Assembly: GCF_003100395.1 (NCBI RefSeq)
Contig: NZ_CP029210.1
Location: 310,001-374,000 of the forward strand
Direction of reading: 5' to 3'
Origin: Aquabacterium olei
Lineage (GTDB): Bacteria; Pseudomonadota; Gammaproteobacteria; Burkholderiales; Burkholderiaceae_C
Length of the DNA: 64,000 nt
Notes under the pieces: model-generated
Told to the model about the DNA's origin: nothing
Seen by the model: the letters and a program-made list of their open reading frames with translations, nothing else
The model's database searches: none
Part shown: in pieces, positions 16,901-22,803 of the stretch
Position numbering within the stretch: the first letter of the stretch is position 1
How the letters are laid out: each line of letters starts with the position of its first letter
Made by a program: the position numbers and the translations under genes

Positions 16901-18253
16901 CTGGGGCGACTGGCGGGTGATCGTGCTTGTCGAGGTCACGACGATGGCGGCGCCGTCGTACATGGGGCGCACCTCCAGGCCATCCTGCTGCCCGACGAGG
17001 TCGGTGCCGTTCAGTTTGAGGGGACCGTAGGTGGTGCTTTCGCTGCCGGTGTTCCAGTAGCCGTCGGTCGACAGCAACGCGTAATTGCGCTGGCAGCTGT
17101 ACTGAACCGGGTCTTGCTCGCTGGTCTGGCCCGGGGCCTTGCCGGCAAAATAGCGGCCGGCTTTGGACAGCGCGCCGCGCAAGGGCGTGGTGCCGCTCGC
17201 GGGTGCCTTGAACAGTTGGCTGTAGAAGCGCACCTTTTGCGTGTCATTGAAGTCGGCGACGGGCAGGAAGCTCGATTCGCCGAGGGTGGCGTCGCTGATG
17301 CGGGTGTAGCCGATGCGCTTCTTGTCGTCGAGGTCGTTGAAGGCCCGGCTCACGCCGGTCTTCATGGTCAGCATGCGGGTGCGGTAATAGCTGTACCAGT
17401 TCGCGTACTTCCCGGCCTCGTCCGATGTGGCCGACACGGTCACGCCCGTGAACACGCCCGAGCCGGGGGCGCTGCCGATCCGGCTGCGGCATTCCTGATA
17501 GAACGTGCTGGTGCTGTCGGCGCCCGCGCTGGTGTAGACCCAGTTCAAGGCCTGCTGCGCTCCGCTGTAGGTGTAGTAGGTCTGGCCGCTGCGGTTATTC
17601 GTGGTGACCGGGCCCACTGTCCAGCTGTTGTAGGTGCTGGTGGCCGAAGCGAAGTCGAGGGTGAAGGTGACTTCGCGCGAGGTGCTGTTGACCGCCGTGA
17701 CGACCCCTGTCACCCAGTGTGCGGTGTTGTCCGTGCTGATGGCGGCGATGCGGGCGCCCACCGTGATGTTGCTGGTGCTGGCGACGACGAGGCGGGCCGA
17801 CGTGGGCGCCACGGTGACCCCGGTGCGGCTGTTGGTGCCCACCGCCGGCATTGTCAGGCTGGTGCTGCTGGTGGTCGCCACACTGCCGCCGATGGTGGGC
17901 AGAAAGCCATTGGGCCAGGCGGCAGTGATCGACATGGCGGGAAACAGGCGCCCGTCGGCGGTCAAGGGCCGGTCGTAGGGCAGGGCCGGGTTGTAGCCCA
18001 CGCCATTGCACTGCGACGACCTGTAGCCGTAGGTGTCGTTCGGGCTCATGTCATCGGGCATGTACTCCCAGCCCATGGAACCCGAGTCATCGAGGATGAA
18101 CAGGATGTTGGGCTTGGCCGCCGTCTGCGACGTGATCAGGGGCTCGCTGGCGATGTCGGTGAGGCCGCCATGTGCCCACGGGGCAGGCAGGGCGATGGCG
18201 ACGGTGGCGAGAAGGGGCGCAGCGCGCGCGGAGAGTTGGCGTGACGACGACAT
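13991..18253 (-). CDS. pilY1: Type IV pilus tip-associated adhesin PilY1, copy A
   Basis: A 1420-residue exported protein. After a signal peptide (LLATVAIALPAPWAHG) it has an N-terminal von Willebrand A-like domain with the MIDAS residues D55-x-S57-x-S59 (LDDSGSM). The C-terminal half is the PilC/PilY1 beta-propeller (KPMLYVAANDGMLHAFSA, LWAFVPSMVLPHLY, ILIGGLGAGGRGYYALDI). PilY1 proteins sit at the pilus tip, regulate extension and retraction, and can bind surfaces. Two inserts interrupt the vWA part: a beta-rich unit at about residues 124-215 and a Ser/Thr-rich stretch of about 185 residues before NSLADVAQYYY. The ribosome-binding sequence AGGAGCCCGAC is the same as that of copy B. It is the sixth gene of operon A. 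Confidence 0.95.
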   Translation of the reverse strand: MSSSRQLSARAAPLLATVAIALPAPWAHGGLTDIASEPLITSQTAAKPNILFILDDSGSMGWEYMPDDMSPNDTYGYRSSQCNGVGYNPALPYDRPLTADGRLFPAMSITAAWPNGFLPTIGGSVATTSSTSLTMPAVGTNSRTGVTVAPTSARLVVASTSNITVGARIAAISTDNTAHWVTGVVTAVNSTSREVTFTLDFASATSTYNSWTVGPVTTNNRSGQTYYTYSGAQQALNWVYTSAGADSTSTFYQECRSRIGSAPGSGVFTGVTVSATSDEAGKYANWYSYYRTRMLTMKTGVSRAFNDLDDKKRIGYTRISDATLGESSFLPVADFNDTQKVRFYSQLFKAPASGTTPLRGALSKAGRYFAGKAPGQTSEQDPVQYSCQRNYALLSTDGYWNTGSESTTYGPLKLNGTDLVGQQDGLEVRPMYDGAAIVVTSTSTITRQSPQQQTASTYLTQKNQRRTVATGSKDTWYCGTRKPYKVTQWTEQQTQSIYTRTTVVADVTQSRTHTVETTNGRVTRDTYGDWTITSSTEISRVANVPVSTSTGSWGTVSGSTNTSCVSSTTYTSTPTYGSTTLHSTVGPNLYSTAVTDLVAAIQTESEPEAVTSTAGGSSNSLADVAQYYYATDLRTEGLNNCTGSLGVNVCGNDVTASGRDAATHQHMTTFTIGLGVKGTLAYDPNYLTQATGDYVNLKNGPTVWPVPVESSTGGSANNVDDLWHAAVNGRGRYFKADDPQTLSESLNQMFKDLDEVNGAGTSAATSSLEPVQGTDQIYLASYATVAWTGDVKAYDFEVNRTTGEITKTEAWSVLTGLDSLNATTAASRSIHYMLRTTGDGAVTHSLRALTWANLTADGHGSGFSNLCSKTPTPAQCPKLATTNSGSFTQSPLDMANDGATLLSYLRGDPTHEGSTLGDYGLFRARKHKLGDIVGGSPVYVGPPVFGYGDTGYGEYKQSKASRKPMLYVAANDGMLHAFSAARSAPGSDGGTELWAFVPSMVLPHLYRLADTEYATRHRFYVDAPPVVADIKVGSNWKTILIGGLGAGGRGYYALDITDPASPQALWEFTHDNLGLSYGQPVVTKRADGTWVVVFTSGLNNVSPGDGNGHLFVLNAGTGALLHTVPTYITGTTAAGNTSTPSGLMKLNAWVPEAANNTALRFYGADMLGNIWRFEIDGPATVATDGTSTPFVPKATLLAQLEDANGNAQPVSARLELAEVTYGTATYPVVLAGTGRYLGKSDLNDATENLVQSIYAVKDPLTSTGWGVLRDLSTVVAQTLTVSGNTATVTSNAVDWSTKAGWYVDLPNANERIAIDMSLQYNTLAAVSAIPTSDTCSASGESWLYYFNVNNGSAVLSSSSTAGNKLGKNLGMGLTWVQLSDGTSRLLIPSSNAELRIEKPGVSTGSAGDTPRRTSWRELLP

Positions 18254-18267
18254 GGTCGGGCTCCTGC

Positions 18268-18912
18268 TCAGAAGTGCACCAGCGTTTCGGTGTAGCTGAC
18301 GGTGTTGCGGTCGCCCTGGATGCGCACGATCACGCGGTAGTAGGGGCTGGCAGCGCTGCCGAAGCGGGCGTAGTCGGCGTAGTCCAGCTTGCCCCGCTTG
18401 GTGGAGGTGCCGCTGGTGCTGGTGGTCGGCATGGCGCAGGTCTCGGGGTTGACCTCACCGGCCGCCTTGCACATGCGGAAGATCACGTACTGAGCCGACC
18501 AGTTGCTCGGCAGCGTGCTGGTCGCGGCCTTGGGCGCGTGTACGCAGCCCACGCGGTTGCTGCTGACATGCTTGCAGTCGGCCTCCCAGACGATGAGTTG
18601 GCGGCTGGTGTCGTTCGGCAGCTGCTGGCCGGTGACGTCGAGCTTGCTGTTATCGACCGAGGCGTAATAGCCCGCGGTGCTGAGGTCGACCTTCTTGTCG
18701 GTGACGGTGGTGCGCAGCGCCTGGATGGCCTCTTGTGCGACCGTGTCGGCCGTGAGGGTGGCGGCCTGCTTGAAGCCGATGTTGCCGAGCACCAGCGTGC
18801 CCGTGCCGATGGAGCGCACGAGCGCGACGCCAGCGAGCGACAGGGCCACCAGGGCCAGCAACGAGAAGACCAGCGAGATGCCGCGGGCCGCAGGAGAGTG
18901 GATGGGGGTCAT
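18268..18912 (-). CDS. pilX: Minor pilin PilX, copy A
   Basis: A 214-residue protein with a prepilin-type N-terminus: a short leader ending in Gly11, then ISLVFSLLALVALSLAGVALVRS. Glu at mature position 5 is replaced (Phe), as is usual for PilX/GspK-type pilins that cap the pilus. The start at 18912 is 13 nt after the end of pilW. Mature-domain features include cysteines near GCVH, KHVSS and MCKAA, and a C-terminal VRIQGDRNTVSYTETLV strand that is closely matched in copy B. It lies between pilW and pilY1, the standard order. Confidence 0.9.
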   Translation of the reverse strand: MTPIHSPAARGISLVFSLLALVALSLAGVALVRSIGTGTLVLGNIGFKQAATLTADTVAQEAIQALRTTVTDKKVDLSTAGYYASVDNSKLDVTGQQLPNDTSRQLIVWEADCKHVSSNRVGCVHAPKAATSTLPSNWSAQYVIFRMCKAAGEVNPETCAMPTTSTSGTSTKRGKLDYADYARFGSAASPYYRVIVRIQGDRNTVSYTETLVHF

Positions 18913-18925
18913 GGCCGGTGCATCC

Positions 18926-20134
18926 TCAGCTGTTCCACAGCACATTGCGCAGCGGGATCACCGTGTCGAACACGCGGTAGCGGTAGTGCTGCCACTCGGT
19001 GTCGGTGCTGGGCGTGGCGAAGTTGACCCGCAGGGCGTAGCAGCGGTCTGCCGTGGCGCCGTTCTTGCACTTGCCTTCCAGGGTCGGGCTGCCGGGGTTG
19101 GTCTTCGGGTTCGCGGTGGTCAGGACCAGCGTCTCGTTCTGGCCCAGGTTCCATTCGGGCTCGGCGGTGGTCACGGCCTCCTTCTCGCGGTTGCTGCTGC
19201 GGGCCACCAGCACCACGCGCACGTTGAGCACGCGCGACCAGGTCATGAAGTCGCTCGGCGTGGTGTCTGTGTACTGGTCGACGACGCCGTTGCCATCGTT
19301 GTCGAGCCCGTACAGGGCCTGCAGGTTGACGATCTGGGCGAACACCACACGGGCGGGCGACGTGCCGTTGGCGTTGGCGCCGCTTTCGGCACCGCTGGTG
19401 CCGCTCAACTCCGTGTAGACGAGGTTGTTGTCTGCGACCGAGTAGGTCCGGTTCACCATGCGCCCGAGGTTGACGAGCGTGGTGCCCGAAGCGTAGCCCC
19501 CGGAGGGGAACACGGCGGATTCGGTGTTCCAGCCGGTGGTGGCCGCGGCGTGGGGCACATTGGTGTCGGTCAGGCTGAACGAACTGTCTGTGGCGACCTG
19601 GAACAGCGTGCACGGCGCGCCGCTGCCCCAGGTGGATGGGACGGCGGTCACCAGATCGCCCGAGGTCATGCCGAACGACGACTTGACGATGAAGACGCCG
19701 GCGGTCTGGGCATGGGCGGCCGTGAGGATGGCCGGCACGGCTGCACCGGGGCTGTCGCTGCGCAGCACGCGCACGGTGTCCGGTGCGCCGGATGCGCCCT
19801 GGGTGATCACCACCGGCGCCAGCGTGAAGCTGGCCGACGTGGCAGCGCTCGCCCCCGCGCCCTTGTAGCGGTAGTTCACGGTGCAGCCCAGCGCGCTGGG
19901 GTTGACCGCCAGACCATAGCCCGCGTTCTGCACCTCGCGCTGCAACGCAAACAGGGCCAGGGTGCCGTTGACCTGGGCATCCGAGCCCGAGGTGGCGGCG
20001 CGCTTCTGGCCTTCCGCACGGATCAGCACCTGCGAGACGATGACCGTGGTCAGCATGGCCAGCACCAGGCCGACCATCACTTCGACCAGGGTGAAGCCGC
20101 GGGTGCGTGCAAGGGGGTGTGCCGGGGTGTGCAT
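18926..20134 (-). CDS. pilW: Minor pilin PilW, copy A
   Basis: A 402-residue pilin with the class III signal ending in Gly13, followed by FTLVEVMVGLVLAMLTTVIV with Glu5 in place. PilW is one of the larger minor pilins that form the priming tip complex with PilV, PilX and PilY1. The sequence keeps the family markers AEGQKR, DAQVNGTLALFALQREVQNAGYG and a C-terminal YRVFDTVIPLRN. A Ca-binding-like loop (DNDGNGVVD, 19277-19303) is present and also occurs in copy B. Its ATG is 1 nt from the pilV stop, so the two are translationally coupled. Confidence 0.92.
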   Translation of the reverse strand: MHTPAHPLARTRGFTLVEVMVGLVLAMLTTVIVSQVLIRAEGQKRAATSGSDAQVNGTLALFALQREVQNAGYGLAVNPSALGCTVNYRYKGAGASAATSASFTLAPVVITQGASGAPDTVRVLRSDSPGAAVPAILTAAHAQTAGVFIVKSSFGMTSGDLVTAVPSTWGSGAPCTLFQVATDSSFSLTDTNVPHAAATTGWNTESAVFPSGGYASGTTLVNLGRMVNRTYSVADNNLVYTELSGTSGAESGANANGTSPARVVFAQIVNLQALYGLDNDGNGVVDQYTDTTPSDFMTWSRVLNVRVVLVARSSNREKEAVTTAEPEWNLGQNETLVLTTANPKTNPGSPTLEGKCKNGATADRCYALRVNFATPSTDTEWQHYRYRVFDTVIPLRNVLWNS

Positions 20135-20135
20135 G

Positions 20136-20564
20136 TCACTGGGCCGCGACGATGGTCGTCTGCGTGCTGTAGTTGCGCAGTTCGCCATTGGCGGTCTTCC
20201 ACTGCAACGTGATCGAGACCAGGTTGCCCGAGACCGAGATCGTCTGCGTCTGCCCGGCGCTGCCCGGCAGCACGGTGGCCACCTTGTTGCGCCACTCCTG
20301 GCATGCGGCGTAGCTGGTGGGGCAGCCGTTGTAGCTCGTCAGATGAGCCAGGTCGCCCCACATGCGGGCCTGCAGTTCCGATGCGAGGTAGGCGGCATCG
20401 GCGCGGTCGCGCGCCTCGGCCTGGGCCCGGTTCATGCGCCCTTGCAGGCCGATGAGGGCCAGCACGCCGATGGCAAAAATCACGGCGCTGATCAGCACCT
20501 CGAGCAGCAGAAAGCCCCGCTGGCGGCGCGCGCGGGACGGGGGCAGGACAGGGCGACGGCTCAT
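20136..20564 (-). CDS. pilV: Minor pilin PilV, copy A
   Basis: A 142-residue pilin with a basic leader (MSRRPVLPPSRARRQRG) cut before FLLLEVLISAVIFAIGVLAL; Glu5 is present. The helix continues into GLQGRMNRAQAEARDRADAA, which is the PilV pattern. The short C-terminal domain holds a Cys pair (CPTSYAAC). Its ATG overlaps the fimT stop by four bases (ATGA), showing translational coupling. Start 20564 is chosen because it gives the leader with its basic residues. Confidence 0.9.
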   Translation of the reverse strand: MSRRPVLPPSRARRQRGFLLLEVLISAVIFAIGVLALIGLQGRMNRAQAEARDRADAAYLASELQARMWGDLAHLTSYNGCPTSYAACQEWRNKVATVLPGSAGQTQTISVSGNLVSITLQWKTANGELRNYSTQTTIVAAQ

Positions 20565-21217
20565 GAGGCGCTCCCGCTGGGGGCCGGGGTGGGGGCGGTG
20601 TAGTCGCAGTGCCGGGCGTCGGTGCTGTCCACGGCGGGGTCGCACAGGCGGATCTGACCGCCCGGCGTGATCTCGATGCGTAACGGGCGGTCGCCGCTGG
20701 AGGCCGTGTCGGCCGGGTACGCGATCGCAATGGCATGCAGGTCGGTGGCGACGCTGGCCGAGGCGATGCGGCCGAAGCCGTCGAAGGTCACCTTGTTGGC
20801 GCTGGTGCTCAGGTCGGGCAGCGTGCCGGAGATGGCCACACGGCTGCCGCCATCGCCCGCGTTGTGGGCCACGACCAGGCGCGGGTCTTCCGAGGTGGAG
20901 GGGCCGGTGCCGCACTTGCCATCCGGGTCATCCAGGCTGACCACCCACGAGGTGCCGCTGGCCGCGCGGGTGCAGTCGTTGTTCAGCACGTCGGCATCGG
21001 TCAGGGTGACCAGCCAGAACGTCACCGGCGTGTTGCGGCGCACGGCTTCGGCGCGCGCGCGCTGCAGGCCGCTCTGCATGGATTCCGCCTGGTTGCGGAT
21101 GCGCAGGTTGCGCATCCACGCGCTGACATCCGGTGCCACGGCCGCCATCATCAGACCGAGGACGGCGATGACCACGACCAGCTCGACGAGCGTGAAACCG
21201 CGGGCAGGCGTGCGCAT
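20561..21217 (-). CDS. fimT: Minor pilin FimT/GspH-type, copy A
   Basis: A 218-residue pilin with a very short leader (MRTPARG) before FTLVELVVVIAVLGLMMAAV. The GspH/FimT domain signature follows: MQSGLQRARAEAVRRNTPVTF. FimT-type pilins are part of the minor pilin set, and in some naturally competent bacteria they bind DNA. It begins 12 nt after pilE and overlaps pilV. Copy B in the second operon keeps the same AVRRN.PVTFWLV core, which argues for common origin. Confidence 0.9.
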   Translation of the reverse strand: MRTPARGFTLVELVVVIAVLGLMMAAVAPDVSAWMRNLRIRNQAESMQSGLQRARAEAVRRNTPVTFWLVTLTDADVLNNDCTRAASGTSWVVSLDDPDGKCGTGPSTSEDPRLVVAHNAGDGGSRVAISGTLPDLSTSANKVTFDGFGRIASASVATDLHAIAIAYPADTASSGDRPLRIEITPGGQIRLCDPAVDSTDARHCDYTAPTPAPSGSAS

Positions 21218-21229
21218 GATGGCGTCCGT

Positions 21230-21712
21230 TCAGTCGCAGGCCGAGCCGGAGCGGCTGGCCCAGCACGACAGCGCGACGGTGCTGCCCGCGAAACGGGTGG
21301 TGGCCTTCTGGTCGCTGCTGTTGAGGGTGTAGATGAAGGTGTCTGCCCCGCCGCTCGGGGCGACTGCGCCGGCCTTGCCGGTGGCCGTGAGCGTGTAGGC
21401 CTGACCTGAGCTCGCGGTGGCGCAGGTCAGGTTGAAGTAACGCGTGGTGGTGGACGCGGGCATGGCGAGGCCGCAGGTCGTGCCCGAGGCCGCCCCGTAG
21501 TTTTTGTTGTCCTGGTAGTACTGCTCCATGCGCACGCCGTAGTCGGCCAGCAGCGTGAAGGCTTCCTGGAGCTGGCCGCGGCGCACGTAGTCGGTGTAGG
21601 CGGGCAGGGCCACGCTGGCCAGAATGGCCACGATGGCCACGGTGATCATCACTTCGATCAGCGTGAAGCCGGATGCCCTCTGGGGGCTGTGAAAAGGAGA
21701 GGGGTGCACCAT
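21230..21712 (-). CDS. pilE: Type IV pilin PilE (minor or major-like)
   Basis: A 160-residue pilin with leader MVHPSPFHSPQRASG, cleaved before FTLIEVMITVAIVAILASVA, with Glu5 present. YTDYVRRGQLQEAFTLLADYG and YYQDNKNYG are typical of the PilE proteins that open minor-pilin operons in betaproteobacteria. A C-terminal Cys region (CWASRSGSACD) can form the D-region disulphide. The ATG follows an AAGGA ribosome-binding sequence. This is the first gene of operon A; operon B has no pilE. The upstream 190 nt holds a 20-bp element shared with operon B. Confidence 0.92.
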   Translation of the reverse strand: MVHPSPFHSPQRASGFTLIEVMITVAIVAILASVALPAYTDYVRRGQLQEAFTLLADYGVRMEQYYQDNKNYGAASGTTCGLAMPASTTTRYFNLTCATASSGQAYTLTATGKAGAVAPSGGADTFIYTLNSSDQKATTRFAGSTVALSCWASRSGSACD

Positions 21713-21762
21713 GCCAGCGTCCTTGCGTTAGAGGAAATCATGTGCGGACGAGGCAGATTGTT

Positions 21763-21779
21763 GGCAGGCACGGCCTGCC
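21763..21779. promoter_or_regulatory. Perfect inverted repeat upstream of pilE
   Basis: GGCAGGC (21763-21769) and GCCTGCC (21773-21779) form a perfect 7-3-7 dyad, about 50 nt before the pilE start codon. It could be an operator or an mRNA hairpin. No T run follows on either strand, so it is not an ordinary terminator. Confidence 0.35.
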
Positions 21780-21792
21780 GCCATGGGCGGAA

Positions 21793-21812
21793 AACCGTGT
21801 GAAAGTGCGCGC
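21793..21812 (-). promoter_or_regulatory. 20-bp element shared by both minor-pilin operons (upstream of pilE)
   Basis: AACCGTGTGAAAGTGCGCGC on the plus strand is identical at 21793-21812 and 29586-29605. Here it lies 81-100 nt upstream of pilE. Identity of 20 bases in otherwise diverged intergenic DNA suggests a shared promoter or activator site. I cannot fit it to a known sigma factor consensus. Confidence 0.55.
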
Positions 21813-21904
21813 ATTCCAGGGGGCTTACGATCTGTAACAAGCGCGCAGTGAGGCCCCCACCCACGGCGGGTGCCGTTTGTCGGTGCAGATCGACCGGCTT
21901 TCCG

Positions 21905-22759
21905 TCAGCCGCGTGCCACCGGCCGAGCCGGGTCGGCGCACCAGGCGCTCCACGAGCCGCCGTACAGCCGCATGACCGGCAGCCCGGCGTGGGCCATGGC
22001 CAGCGCGTTGTGGCAGGCGGTCACGCCCGAGCCGCACTGGTGCACGAGCGTATCCAGCGGGCGGCCGTCCAGCAGGGCCAGGTAGGCGGCGTGCAGCGCT
22101 TCAGGCGGCTGGAAGCAGCCGTCGGGCGTGAGGTTGAGCTGGAAGAAGCGGTTCAGGGCGCCGGGGATGTGGCCTCCCACCGGGTCGAGCGTCTCGTTCT
22201 CGCCGCGGAAGCGGTCGGGCGCGCGCGCGTCGAGCAACTGCACCGTGCCGGGCCGGGCGAGCGCCGCCTCGACGTCCGCCGTGTCGAGCAGCCAGCCGGG
22301 CTGTGGTGCGGCCACGAACTCGCCCGTGGCCGGGGCGGGGGGCGTGTCGGTGCTCACGGCACCGGGCAGGGCCAGCCACGCGCTCCATCCGCCGTCGAGC
22401 ACCTGCACCGCCTCATGGCCCAGCCAGCGCAGCATCCACCACAGCCGGGCCGCAAACATGCCGCCGCTGGCGTCGTAGGCGATCACCCGGGTGCCGGGCC
22501 CGATGCCCCAGCCGCGCACAGTGGCCGTGAAGTCGGCGATGGCCGGCATGGGGTGGCGGCCGTTGCGTCCGGTCTTCGTGCCGGACAGGTCGCGGTCGAG
22601 GTGGGCGTAGAGCGCGCCCGGGATGTGCCCTTCCCGCCAGGCCGCATGACCGGTGTCCGGGTCGGCCAGGTTGAAGCGGCAGTCGATCACCCGCACGTCG
22701 GTCGGCCGGGTGGCCAGCAGGTGGGCAAGGTCGGCAGCAGCGATCAGCGGTGAAGTCAT
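21905..22759 (-). CDS. sseA: 3-Mercaptopyruvate sulfurtransferase
   Basis: A 284-residue protein with two rhodanese domains. The first (VIDCRFNLADPDTGHAAW) is inactive. The second carries the active-site loop CGSGVTA (in HQCGSGVTACHNALA), the signature that separates mercaptopyruvate sulfurtransferase from thiosulfate sulfurtransferase. It moves sulphur from 3-mercaptopyruvate to acceptors such as cyanide or thiols. The start at 22759 begins 44 nt after pilY1 copy B on the same strand, so it is probably read from the pilin operon, although its job is metabolic. It sits exactly between the two pilin operons. Confidence 0.93.
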   Translation of the reverse strand: MTSPLIAAADLAHLLATRPTDVRVIDCRFNLADPDTGHAAWREGHIPGALYAHLDRDLSGTKTGRNGRHPMPAIADFTATVRGWGIGPGTRVIAYDASGGMFAARLWWMLRWLGHEAVQVLDGGWSAWLALPGAVSTDTPPAPATGEFVAAPQPGWLLDTADVEAALARPGTVQLLDARAPDRFRGENETLDPVGGHIPGALNRFFQLNLTPDGCFQPPEALHAAYLALLDGRPLDTLVHQCGSGVTACHNALAMAHAGLPVMRLYGGSWSAWCADPARPVARG

Positions 22760-22803
22760 GGCAGCGGGCTCGGCAGGTGAGACACCCACCGATGGTGCCA
22801 TGT

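Noticed and set aside
14888..18244. Two long plus-strand open frames opposite PilY1 copy A
   Set aside because: Their translation is repetitive Gly/Arg/Ala/Val sequence; the minus strand gives an intact PilY1.
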